64,000 nucleotides of DNA from the NCBI GenBank assembly GCA_900215285.1, contig OCMG01000004.1, positions 1,968,001-2,032,000 of the forward strand, in the 5' to 3' direction. The translations under genes and the position numbers were made by a program. Positions 35,560-44,672 of this stretch are shown here, piece by piece. Numbering within the stretch: position 1 is the stretch's first letter; each line of letters begins with the position of its first letter. The DNA is from Ensifer adhaerens. Its GTDB lineage: Bacteria > Pseudomonadota > Alphaproteobacteria > Rhizobiales > Rhizobiaceae. Below the pieces are notes generated by a model that did not search any database, was not told the origin of the DNA, and worked only from the letters and a program-made list of their open reading frames with translations.

Positions 35560-37251
35560 ATGAGAAAATGGACACTTGTGCTGATCGGCTTCGTGCTGAT
35601 CCTGGCGGGGGCCGTCGTCGCGCACATGACGCGCACGGATGGCGGGATCAAGGTGAAGGACGTGCGCTTCGCGACACCGTCCGGCACCCTCATGAGCGCC
35701 TTCCTCTATATTCCGCCGAATGCGACTGCCAAGACGCCGGCGCCGGGCATTCTGGCCGTTCATGGCTATGTCAATTCGCGCGAGACGCAGGACGGCTTTG
35801 CGATCGAATTTGCGCGCCGCGGCTATGTCGTTCTGGAAATGGACCAGCGCGGCCATGGTTATAGCGATGGTCCGGCGTTTGCCGATGGTTTCGGCGGGCC
35901 AGCGGGTCTTGCCTATCTCAGAACATTCGACTTCGTCGACAAGGCGAATATCGGGCTTGAAGGCCACTCGATGGGTGGCTGGACGGTGCTGGCCGCTGCT
36001 GCTGCGATGCCGAATGACTACAAGGCGATCGTTCTGGAAGGCTCGTCCACCGGTGCGCCCTTCGCCAAGGAAGGGACGCCGGACTGGCCGCGCAATCTCG
36101 GCCTAGTCTACAGCAGGTATGACGAGTTTTCGCAGTTCATGTGGGGTATCCATCGCCCCGTCGACATCGTGAACGGGCCGAAGCTTCAGGCGGTCTTTGG
36201 CACCAAGGACATCAAGGTTGGCCAGCTTTACGGAGATATCGCAGCCGGCACCGGCCGCATGCTCTACCAGCCGGCCACGACCCATGCCGGCGACCATATG
36301 TCGACCGCAGCCATCGGCGACGCCATTGACTGGTTCTCCAAGACGCTCGCGGGCGGCACGCCGAAGCCCGTGGACGACCAGATCTGGTATCACAAGGAGT
36401 TCGCGACGCTTGCGATCCTGCTCGGCCTGATGGTTCTGTCGCTCGGCATTTTCGATGTGGCGCTCGGCCTGCCGGCCTTTGCGCCGCTGAAGGCGGAACC
36501 GCTACCGGCGCGGCCGGTGCGCAATGGCGGCTGGTGGGTGGCCTTCCTGGTCTCCACCATCGTTCCGGCACTCGCCTATTTCCCGCTCACCGGCGTGGGC
36601 TATACCAGCATCGGCGCAATACCGTGGCTGCCGCAGCAGCTGACCAATGCCTTCATGGTCTGGGCGCTGGGCGTGGGCGTCGTTTCGCTCATCCTGCAGC
36701 TAGTGCTGAAAGGGCAGGGTGCCGAGTTCAACAACCGCATCTGGGCTTCGCTTGGCATTGCGGTACTGACGGTTCTCGGCGTCTACGGTGCGCTGGCGCT
36801 GGTCGGTGCGGCCTATGGCGTAGATGCGCGCTTCTGGATCATTGCATTGAAGCTGATGTCGGCGACGCAGATGAAGATCTTCGCGATCTATCTGATCCCG
36901 TTCACGGTGTTCTTCCTGATCGCGCTCCGGTCGATGCACGCGACGCTATCGATCCGCGAGCAGAGCGCGTTCGGGCAATATGTCTGGAATGCACTGTCCT
37001 TCGTGCTCGGCCTAGCCGTGCTGCTGGTGGGCTTCTACATCGCGATCTGGGTTACCGGCGGCCTGCCGATCCCGGATCTCGCGCTGTTCCTGATCGTCGG
37101 CATTCCGTTCGTGCCGGTTCTGGCTTTTGTCGCGATCTTCTCGACATTCGCCTGGCGCCGCACGAATTCCTATCTGCCGGGCGCGCTCTTCGCCGGCCTC
37201 TTCGTCACCTGGTTCGTGGTGGCGGGGCAGGCGACGCAGGCGCCGTTCTGA
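35560..37251 (+). CDS. Alpha/beta hydrolase fused to a polytopic membrane domain
   Basis: 563 residues. An N-terminal signal-anchor (residues 5-25) is followed by an alpha/beta hydrolase domain (about 45-275): oxyanion region AVHGYVNSRE, nucleophile elbow GLEGHSMGGW with Ser137, and a late His in THAGDHMS as likely catalytic base. About eight hydrophobic segments fill residues 285-563. If the first segment is an anchor, the hydrolase domain faces the periplasm. GGGAGAG precedes the ATG at 35560. The substrate is unknown; a lipid, peptide or acyl ester at the membrane would fit. It is a single gene ending at a strong bidirectional terminator. Confidence 0.85.
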   Translation: MRKWTLVLIGFVLILAGAVVAHMTRTDGGIKVKDVRFATPSGTLMSAFLYIPPNATAKTPAPGILAVHGYVNSRETQDGFAIEFARRGYVVLEMDQRGHGYSDGPAFADGFGGPAGLAYLRTFDFVDKANIGLEGHSMGGWTVLAAAAAMPNDYKAIVLEGSSTGAPFAKEGTPDWPRNLGLVYSRYDEFSQFMWGIHRPVDIVNGPKLQAVFGTKDIKVGQLYGDIAAGTGRMLYQPATTHAGDHMSTAAIGDAIDWFSKTLAGGTPKPVDDQIWYHKEFATLAILLGLMVLSLGIFDVALGLPAFAPLKAEPLPARPVRNGGWWVAFLVSTIVPALAYFPLTGVGYTSIGAIPWLPQQLTNAFMVWALGVGVVSLILQLVLKGQGAEFNNRIWASLGIAVLTVLGVYGALALVGAAYGVDARFWIIALKLMSATQMKIFAIYLIPFTVFFLIALRSMHATLSIREQSAFGQYVWNALSFVLGLAVLLVGFYIAIWVTGGLPIPDLALFLIVGIPFVPVLAFVAIFSTFAWRRTNSYLPGALFAGLFVTWFVVAGQATQAPF

Positions 37252-37259
37252 CAAAAACA

Positions 37260-37285
37260 AACGGGCGGCAGAAATGCCGCCCGTT
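37260..37285. terminator. Bidirectional terminator between convergent genes
   Basis: Perfect 11-bp stem AACGGGCGGCA / TGCCGCCCGTT with a GAAA loop. On the minus strand it is followed by TTTGTTTTTG, and on the plus strand by CTTAATTTC. Confidence 0.88.
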
Positions 37286-37308
37286 CTTAATTTCTGCTGC
37301 TTGATCTT

Positions 37309-37623
37309 TCAGCCGTCCACGACTGAGGTGTAGCCCTCGAAGACCGGCGGGCCGAGATAGATGCTGCGGTTGTCGCCGGCATTCTTGTGCGCCGCGCGGA
37401 AGTTTTCCGATTTCGTCCAGGCGATGAAGGCCTCCTCGCTTTCCCAGGTGGAATGCGAGACGAACTGCGTGAAGCCTTCTTCCTCATGCGTCTTGCCGCG
37501 CAGAAGGTGGAATTCCACGAAGCCCGGATTTTCCTTCAGCTTCGAATCGCGGTTGCGCCAGATGTCCTCGAACTGGCTTTCGGAGCCCTTGGCAATCTTG
37601 AAGCGGTTCATGGCGATATACAT
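37309..37623 (-). CDS. Antibiotic biosynthesis monooxygenase-fold protein (IsdG-like candidate)
   Basis: 104 residues, a dimeric ferredoxin-like ABM fold. The N-terminus MYIAMNRFKIAKGSESQFEDIWRNRDSKL, with a conserved Asn7 and the later Trp in HSTWESEEAFIAWTKS, resembles IsdG/HmuD-type haem-degrading monooxygenases of rhizobia. The key haem-ligating His (in FRAAHKN) is present. It is the last gene of a three-gene leftward operon after the 75-residue protein and the DUF2325 protein. Haem degradation is a good guess, not shown. Confidence 0.8.
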   Translation of the reverse strand: MYIAMNRFKIAKGSESQFEDIWRNRDSKLKENPGFVEFHLLRGKTHEEEGFTQFVSHSTWESEEAFIAWTKSENFRAAHKNAGDNRSIYLGPPVFEGYTSVVDG

Positions 37624-37638
37624 GGGTGTCTCCGGATA

Positions 37639-37866
37639 TCAGTTTTTCGAGCCTGCAGTCTCATCCACATGTGGCAGATTTTCGCATCCGTTCAAGGGCT
37701 TCTCGTGGCGAGACGGGAAGGCCACGACATTGCCTGCGATCTCGACCGGCGGCGCAGGCCGCGTCAGCAGGTCGTACAGTTCCGGGATCAATCCGTCGCC
37801 ATAGGCGGCCGCGATGTCGTGCAGGCGCATCATGCCACCCAACCCGTTTCCGTCTCCGTCACGCAT
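37639..37866 (-). CDS. Unknown small protein in the DUF2325-ABM operon
   Basis: 75 residues by the ATG at 37866, which overlaps the 3' end of the DUF2325 gene (ATGCGTGA, 8 bases). A shorter form from the ATGs near 37830-37833 (MMRLHDIAAAYGDG) is possible. It has one cysteine (in NGCENLPH) and a proline-rich centre, and no signal or membrane segment. No family is recognised. It is not the usual hemin uptake protein HmuP. Confidence 0.6.
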   Translation of the reverse strand: MRDGDGNGLGGMMRLHDIAAAYGDGLIPELYDLLTRPAPPVEIAGNVVAFPSRHEKPLNGCENLPHVDETAGSKN

Positions 37867-38260
37867 GTTTCAACCGTCCGTCCTTGATGTCCTGAAGGGC
37901 GCGTTCGAGGCTGGATTTCGAGCCATTGCGCAAGGGAATGAAGCGCTTGCCGTGCTTCTTGCAGCCGGTTTTCACGCGCAGGCAGGCGTCGTGGCTGATG
38001 CAATCGATGGGGCAGAAGACGCAATCGACGGAGGGCAGAACCGTGTCGATGCGGCTGACGGCCTCGCGCAGGCCGCCGTCATGGTGGATGAGTTCCGCGC
38101 CATGGGCCGAGGCGATTTCGCGCAGATGCGCCACCTGGCAATCCCGCCCGCCGACATAGAGAAAGCTCTTCAGATCCGGCTTGGTATCGGCGTGACTACA
38201 GTCACCGCCATTCTTTCGCGAGTCCTGCTTGCTCGCGTTTTTCGACGTCTTTTTCGCCAC
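37859..38260 (-). CDS. DUF2325 protein
   Basis: 133 residues. A lysine-rich N-terminus is followed by a compact Rossmann-like DUF2325 domain (LYVGGRDCQVAHLREIASAHG...LIHHDGGLRE), then a cysteine/histidine cluster (CVFCPIDCISHDACLRVKTGCKKHGK) that could bind metal. Its function is unknown. It is the first gene of the leftward operon. The upstream region is AT-rich (38261-38360) and holds the promoter. Confidence 0.82.
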   Translation of the reverse strand: MAKKTSKNASKQDSRKNGGDCSHADTKPDLKSFLYVGGRDCQVAHLREIASAHGAELIHHDGGLREAVSRIDTVLPSVDCVFCPIDCISHDACLRVKTGCKKHGKRFIPLRNGSKSSLERALQDIKDGRLKHA

Positions 38261-38364
38261 TTGCGTCCCTCCAGAGGATGTTCAGTGGCGGCACCATACA
38301 AAACATGATTATTTTGGTAAAGATTAAAGTGGATGAAAAGAGTCATCTTTTTAAACATGGAAAA

Positions 38365-38386
38365 GGCGGCCCCTTTCGGAGCCGCC
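38365..38386 (-). terminator. Terminator after pobA
   Basis: GGCGGC / GCCGCC stem with partial inner pairing, followed on the minus strand by TTTT. It is 26 bases past the pobA stop. Confidence 0.75.
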
Positions 38387-38411
38387 GGCCTTGGGAGGCA
38401 TGTTTCATTTT

Positions 38412-39602
<1,191 letters not shown>

Positions 39603-39657
39603 TTACACGCAATTCCGGACGCAAAACCGATTTTCACTTTTGCTGGAATTGCTTTGA
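39603..39657. repeat. Repeat family B, right-half copy between pobA and pobR
   Basis: CGCAATTCCGGACGCAAAAC...GGAATTGCTTTG matches the second stem-loop of the full copies, with a decayed central palindrome. It lies in the divergent pobA-pobR promoter region, immediately upstream of pobA. Confidence 0.75.
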
Positions 39658-39769
39658 GGCCTCTCCCAGCCCCGCTTTCAATCTTGCTGAATGATAAATC
39701 CGGGGTGGTTGCGAACAATGGAGAAACCAGTCAAAATATTGCACTTTTGAAACATCGGGAGATGCTGCA

Positions 39770-40648
39770 GTGCGGCAAGCCATACCCACTTATGCGCTCT
39801 ATGGCGAAGATCGCGCGGCGGTCGGGGATTTCTGGATTCATTCCGAATCCATCCCCTCGCGCAGCAGCGTGAACCATTGGGAAATCCGGCCGCACATGCA
39901 TGAGGCCTTCTTTCAGTTTCTCGACATTCGTGGGGGTGAGGGGGAGTTGGTGCTTCCGGATCGAGCCATTCCGCTCTCGCCCGGCGCACTGGTCACGGTG
40001 CCGCCGGAGCGGGTGCACGGCTTTCGCTTCTCGCCGGACATTGACGGAAACGTACTGACTTTCGTGCTCTCACGGCTGCCCGTGGTGCCGGCGCCGGCGC
40101 TGATGGAAAGCCCGCTGGCGCATCGGCTGGATGAGACGAACGACGATGCGCGACTGGTGCGCGATCTCATCGGGCGGATCAATTCGGAGGTGTCGGCAGG
40201 TTTCGGCATTGACGGGGAATTCGTGCGCGCCTGCCTCTCCGCCGCAATGATCCTCGTTGGCAGAATTGGGGCCGCTGGCGGGCGGATGGCGGGGGAGGCG
40301 GAGCGCGACAGCTTGCGAATCGAGAAGCTGAAGACGCTGATCGCGCTGAATTTCCGGCAGCAGCAGCCAGTGGAGTTCTATGCCGAGAAGCTTGCGCTGA
40401 CGCCCGTCCATCTCAACCGTGTGTGCCGCAAGATCACCGGGCAATCGGTCGGGCAGTTGATCGCCGAGCGCGTGATCGAGGAGGCGCGGCGCGATCTCGT
40501 CTTCACCTCCATGACCGTCCAGCAGATCGCCTTCGATCTCGGGTTTTCCGACCCGGCCTATTTCAACCGGCTCTTTTCGCGGCAGACCGGCATCACGCCG
40601 AAAGCCTGGCGAAACCGCGAGCAGCAAAGGCTTGTCGCCGAAAATTGA
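39770..40648 (+). CDS. pobR: AraC-family activator of pobA
   Basis: 292 residues: an N-terminal cupin-like effector domain (about 20-110, HMHEAFFQFLDIRGGEGELVLPDR) and two AraC HTH motifs at the C-terminus (about 195-285, AEKLALTPVHLNRVCRKITG and VQQIAFDLGFSDPAYFNRLFSRQTG). This is the PobR type that activates pobA with 4-hydroxybenzoate. The start is a GTG at 39770 with GGGAGA 8 bases upstream. Divergent from pobA, as in other rhizobia. Confidence 0.93.
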   Translation: MRQAIPTYALYGEDRAAVGDFWIHSESIPSRSSVNHWEIRPHMHEAFFQFLDIRGGEGELVLPDRAIPLSPGALVTVPPERVHGFRFSPDIDGNVLTFVLSRLPVVPAPALMESPLAHRLDETNDDARLVRDLIGRINSEVSAGFGIDGEFVRACLSAAMILVGRIGAAGGRMAGEAERDSLRIEKLKTLIALNFRQQQPVEFYAEKLALTPVHLNRVCRKITGQSVGQLIAERVIEEARRDLVFTSMTVQQIAFDLGFSDPAYFNRLFSRQTGITPKAWRNREQQRLVAEN

Positions 40649-40712
40649 TAACCCGCAAATGGTGAAAGCGCCCAAGTTTTGAGCAGGCCAAAAAAATCGT
40701 CGCGACCATATT

Positions 40713-40728
40713 TTTACCGTTTGATAAA
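40713..40728. promoter_or_regulatory. RutR-type operator upstream of preT
   Basis: TTTACCGTTTGATAAA resembles the operator upstream of rutR (TTGACCGGTTGGTAAA) and matches the RutR consensus at 10 of 14 fixed positions. It lies 54 bases before the preT ATG, where repression would be effective. Confidence 0.6.
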
Positions 40729-40782
40729 ATTTTTGAACTGAGTTAGCGTTCCTCCACTAGCCGTTACACATAGGGGAACAAC

Positions 40783-42114
40783 ATGGGACGACTGGAACCT
40801 GGGATCCATTCCGGCCGGCTTTCGCCCGCCGAATACGAGAAGAATTTTTCCGAACTGCATCCGGTCTTTTCGGACCACGAAGCGCTGGTTGCCTCGGATC
40901 GCTGTTATTTCTGTTATGACGCGCCGTGCATGACGGCCTGTCCCACCTCCATCGATGTGCCTTTGTTCATCCGTCAGATTTCGACGGGGAACGCCATCGG
41001 TGCTGCCAAGACGATTTTCGACCAGAACATCATGGGCGGCATGTGTGCCCGCGTCTGTCCCACCGAAACGCTGTGCGAGCAGGCCTGTGTGCGCAACACC
41101 GCCGAGGAGCGCCCGGTCGAGATCGGCCGCCTGCAGCGGTATGCGACCGACAAGGCGATGAACGCCGGCAAGCAGTTCTACACGCGCCCGGCGTCCAACG
41201 GAAAGTCGGTCGGCGTCGTCGGTGCGGGGCCTGCGGGTCTTGCTGCCGCGCATCGGCTGGCCATGCATGGCTTCAACGTGACGGTCTATGACCATCGCGA
41301 AAAGGCCGGCGGCCTCAACGAATACGGCATCGCCACCTATAAGGCGACGGACGACATTGCCCAGAAGGAAGCCGACTATATCCTCTCCGTTGGCGGTATC
41401 GACGTGCTGGACGGTGAGATGCTGGGTCGCGATTTCACGCTGGCAGACCTCAAGGCCAAGCACGATGCCGTTTTCCTTGGCATCGGCCTTGGCGGCGTCA
41501 ACGCGCTCACCGTTGAAGGCACGCATGAATTCGGGGTCGTCGATGCCGTAGAGTTCATCGCCAACCTCCGCCAGGCGGAAACGAAAGCTGATGTCCCGGT
41601 CGGCCGCCGCGTGGTCGTCATCGGCGGTGGCATGACGGCGGTGGATGCCGCCGTTCAGGCAAAGCTCCTTGGCGCCGAAGAGGTGACGATGTGCTACCGG
41701 CGCGGCCAGGAGCACATGAATGCCTCGCTCTACGAGCAGGAACTGGCTGCCTCCAAGGGCGTGCTGATCCGTCACTGGCTGGCCCCGAAGACCGTGCTCA
41801 GCCATGGCGGTCACGTCACCGGCATCACGATGGCCTATACCCATCTCGAAAACGGACTGCTCAAGGAAACCGGCCACACGGTCGATATCGCCTGCGACCA
41901 GATCCTGACGGCCATCGGCCAGACGCTGGACATTGCCGGTCTCGACACGATCAAGATCGAGAAGGGCAAGATCGTCATCGACGAAGAGGGCCGAACCTCC
42001 GTTGGCGGCGTCTGGGCCGGCGGCGACTGCGCAACCGGTGGCGAGGACCTGACCGTCTCCGCCGTCGCCATGGGCCGCGATGCGGCCATGTCCATCATCA
42101 AGTCTTTGGCTTAA
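40783..42114 (+). CDS. preT: NAD-dependent dihydropyrimidine dehydrogenase subunit PreT
   Basis: Flavin/iron-sulfur electron-input subunit, 443 residues. Residues about 45-105 hold two [4Fe-4S]-type cysteine clusters (CYFCYDAPCMTACPT and CARVCPTETLCEQACV). FAD and NAD(P) Rossmann motifs follow: GVVGAGPAGLAAAHRLA and VVIGGGMTAVDAA, with the late AIGQTLD and GGVWAGGDCATGG. It works with PreA to reduce uracil and thymine to dihydropyrimidines, the first step of the reductive pathway. preA follows after 21 bases. Under likely RutR control. Confidence 0.95.
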   Translation: MGRLEPGIHSGRLSPAEYEKNFSELHPVFSDHEALVASDRCYFCYDAPCMTACPTSIDVPLFIRQISTGNAIGAAKTIFDQNIMGGMCARVCPTETLCEQACVRNTAEERPVEIGRLQRYATDKAMNAGKQFYTRPASNGKSVGVVGAGPAGLAAAHRLAMHGFNVTVYDHREKAGGLNEYGIATYKATDDIAQKEADYILSVGGIDVLDGEMLGRDFTLADLKAKHDAVFLGIGLGGVNALTVEGTHEFGVVDAVEFIANLRQAETKADVPVGRRVVVIGGGMTAVDAAVQAKLLGAEEVTMCYRRGQEHMNASLYEQELAASKGVLIRHWLAPKTVLSHGGHVTGITMAYTHLENGLLKETGHTVDIACDQILTAIGQTLDIAGLDTIKIEKGKIVIDEEGRTSVGGVWAGGDCATGGEDLTVSAVAMGRDAAMSIIKSLA

Positions 42115-42135
42115 GCGCGGGAAGGGGAATTCGAA

Positions 42136-43449
42136 ATGGCTGATATCCGCAACAATTTCGTCGGCATCAAATCGCCCAATCCGTTCTGGCTCGCCTCTGC
42201 GCCGCCGACCGACAAGGCCTACAATGTCGAGCGCGCCTATGCCGCCGGCTGGGGTGGCGTGGTCTGGAAGACGCTGGGTGAGGAAGGCCCGCCGGTCGTC
42301 AACGTCAACGGCCCGCGTTATGGCGCGATCTGGGGCGCCGACCGCCGTCTTCTGGGCTTGAACAATATCGAGCTGATCACCGATCGCCCGCTACAGGTCA
42401 ACCTTCAGGAAATGAAGGCCGTGAAGAAGAAGTGGCGCGACCGGGCACTCATTGCCTCGATCATGGTGCCCTGCGAGGAGGACGCCTGGAAAGCGATCCT
42501 GCCGCTGGTCGAAGAGACCGAGGCCGATGGCATCGAGTTGAACTTCGGCTGTCCGCACGGCATGTCCGAGCGCGGCATGGGTGCCGCCGTCGGGCAGGTG
42601 CCGGAATATGTCGAAATGGTCGTGCGCTGGTGCAAGCAATATACGCGCATGCCGGTCATCACCAAGCTGACGCCCAACGTCACCGATGTACGCCGTCCGG
42701 CCCGCGCCGCCAAGAACGGCGGCACGGATGCCGTATCGCTGATCAACACGATCAACTCGATCACCGGCGTCGATCTCGACACCTGTTCGCCGACACCCTC
42801 CATAGACGGCAAGGGTACGCATGGCGGCTATTGCGGCCCGGCGGTGAAGCCGATCGCGCTCAACATGGTCGCCGAAATCGCCCGCGATCCGGAGACCTAT
42901 GGCCTGCCGATCTCCGGCATCGGCGGCGTGACGACATGGCGCGATGCAGCCGAGTTCCTGATGCTGGGCGCCGGCAATGTGCAGGTCTGCACGGCTGCCA
43001 TGACCTACGGCTTCAAGATCGTGCAGGAAATGATTACCGGCCTTGATGCCTGGATGGACGAGAAGGGCTATGCCACGCTCGACGACTTCCGCGGCAAGGC
43101 CGTGCCGAACGTCACCGACTGGCAGTACTTGAACCTCAACTACATCGCCAAGGCGCATATCGACCAGGACGCCTGCATCAAGTGCGGCCGCTGCCACATC
43201 GCTTGCGAGGACACCTCGCACCAGGCGATCACCAACATGGTCAACGGCGTGCGCCACTTCGAGGTCATCGAAGAGGAATGTGTCGCCTGCAACCTCTGCA
43301 TCGATGTCTGCCCGGTCGAGAACTGCATCACCATGGTCGAGAAGCAGCCCGGCGACATCGACAAGCGCACCGGCAAGGTGGTTTCGGCAGACTATGCCAA
43401 CTGGACGACGCATCCGAACAACCCGATGGCGAAGGTCGCCGCGGAGTGA
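42136..43449 (+). CDS. preA: NAD-dependent dihydropyrimidine dehydrogenase subunit PreA
   Basis: Catalytic subunit, 437 residues, FMN-binding dihydroorotate dehydrogenase-like barrel plus a C-terminal ferredoxin domain. Visible are the substrate loop NFGCPHGMSERGMG, the FMN region ITKLTPNVTDV and GIGGVTTWRDAAEFL, and the two 4Fe-4S clusters CIKCGRCHIACEDTSHQ and CVACNLCIDVCPVENC. GGGAAGGGG precedes the ATG. It completes the preTA pair; a rho-independent terminator follows. Confidence 0.96.
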   Translation: MADIRNNFVGIKSPNPFWLASAPPTDKAYNVERAYAAGWGGVVWKTLGEEGPPVVNVNGPRYGAIWGADRRLLGLNNIELITDRPLQVNLQEMKAVKKKWRDRALIASIMVPCEEDAWKAILPLVEETEADGIELNFGCPHGMSERGMGAAVGQVPEYVEMVVRWCKQYTRMPVITKLTPNVTDVRRPARAAKNGGTDAVSLINTINSITGVDLDTCSPTPSIDGKGTHGGYCGPAVKPIALNMVAEIARDPETYGLPISGIGGVTTWRDAAEFLMLGAGNVQVCTAAMTYGFKIVQEMITGLDAWMDEKGYATLDDFRGKAVPNVTDWQYLNLNYIAKAHIDQDACIKCGRCHIACEDTSHQAITNMVNGVRHFEVIEEECVACNLCIDVCPVENCITMVEKQPGDIDKRTGKVVSADYANWTTHPNNPMAKVAAE

Positions 43450-43460
43450 GGAAGACATGG

Positions 43461-43488
43461 AGGCCTCCGGAAACGGGGGCCTTTTTTC
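43461..43488 (+). terminator. Rho-independent terminator of preTA
   Basis: Stem AGGCCTCCG / CGGGGGCCT (one G-T pair), loop GAAA, then TTTTTT. It is 11 bases after the preA stop. Confidence 0.92.
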
Positions 43489-43520
43489 TTCCGACGCATG
43501 ACGAAGGGCAATGCGGTCGC

Positions 43521-43632
43521 TCCATCCGTCTCCCCCCTTGTGGGGGAGATGGCGGCAGCCAGAGGGGGACTTAGCCAAAACCGACGGAGCTAGTGGCAAC
43601 AAAGACCCCTCCCCACAAGGGGGAGGGAGAGC
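43521..43632. repeat. Repeat family A, copy 3 (rearranged)
   Basis: Two modules are present in swapped order compared with copies 1 and 2: CTCCCCCCTTGTGGGGGAG plus ATGGCGGCAGCCAGAGGG (43530-43567), then AAAGACCCCTCCCCACAAGG with GGGGGAGGGAGAG (43600-43632). The outer inverted ends are lost. It lies between the preTA terminator and the next gene. Confidence 0.8.
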
Positions 43633-43747
43633 CGCCGCCGAGCCTGAGACTTCAACAAATTTGCACCCGTCTCACCAATATCTGTTGGTAATGCGCCGCT
43701 CCTCGTGAAAAGCTTCCGCTTCCAGCTAGACGAATCCGAGTCCCCGC

Positions 43748-44668
43748 ATGTCCCAAGTCAAAACCGCCCATAATGCCCATGCCACCGGCCGCGAGAAGTG
43801 GATGGCGCATCTGGCGATGCTGTCGTTTGCGCTTCTGATTTCCGGTTCGTTCTCGCTGGGCGGCATCGCGGCGAAATATGCTCCGTCTGCGGCGATCAAT
43901 GCGTTGCGCTATATCCTGTCGGTCGGCGTCATGTGGGTTTTCGCCACCCAGGTGATGAAGGTGAAGCTCGGGATTCCGAAGGAGCCCTGGCGTTATGTCA
44001 TCCTGGGGCTGCTGATGGCGGTCTACATGTTCACCATGTTCACGGCGCTGGAGTTCACCTCGCCCGTGGCCACGGGGGCGGTGTTCACGCTCATGCCGCT
44101 GATTTCCGCAGGCTTTGCGTGGTTTCTCATGCGCCAGCATACAAAGCCTGCGGTGCTGCTCAGTCTGGTCGTCGCGGCTATCGGCTCGGTCTGGGTCATC
44201 TTTCGGGGTGATATCAACGCCATTCTCGGTTTCGATGTCGGGCGCGGCGAGGCAATCTATTTCATCGGCGTCGTCTGCCATGCGGCCTATGCGCCGCTGA
44301 TCCGCCTGTTCAGCCGGGGCGAGCCGCCGATCTTCGTCGGCTTCTGGGCTGTGGCAGCGACAGCGGCCTGGCTGATGATCCCCGGAATTCCCGCTCTCAT
44401 CCACACCGATCTCTCCGCCTTTCCGGCGGAAGTCTGGGTGGCGATCCTTTATCTCGCGGTGGCGACGACGGCCGTGACCTTCATGCTGCTACAATATGCT
44501 TCCATGCGACTGCCGGCCTCCAAGACGCTGTCCTATGGCTATCTCACGCCGTCCTTCATCATCCTTCTGGAAGGCCTGATCGGCCATGGCTGGGTGAGCC
44601 TGACGATCTGGATCGGCGCGCTGGTGACGGCGCTGGGCCTCGTCATCTCGGGTCTGCTTCCTGATTGA
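43748..44668 (+). CDS. DMT-superfamily (EamA) transporter
   Basis: 306 residues, ten hydrophobic segments in two EamA halves (about residues 20-150 and 165-300). Conserved features such as INALRYILSVGVMW in the first half and TPSFIILLEGLIGHGWVS in the second support a drug/metabolite transporter. The substrate is not predictable. Its stop is 4 bases from the stop of the convergent MFS gene; no terminator is visible between. Confidence 0.9.
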   Translation: MSQVKTAHNAHATGREKWMAHLAMLSFALLISGSFSLGGIAAKYAPSAAINALRYILSVGVMWVFATQVMKVKLGIPKEPWRYVILGLLMAVYMFTMFTALEFTSPVATGAVFTLMPLISAGFAWFLMRQHTKPAVLLSLVVAAIGSVWVIFRGDINAILGFDVGRGEAIYFIGVVCHAAYAPLIRLFSRGEPPIFVGFWAVAATAAWLMIPGIPALIHTDLSAFPAEVWVAILYLAVATTAVTFMLLQYASMRLPASKTLSYGYLTPSFIILLEGLIGHGWVSLTIWIGALVTALGLVISGLLPD

Positions 44669-44672
44669 TGCC

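Noticed and set aside
37639..37866. Hemin uptake protein HmuP next to the ABM gene
   Set aside because: The small protein lacks the HmuP basic C-terminal pattern and is too different in sequence.
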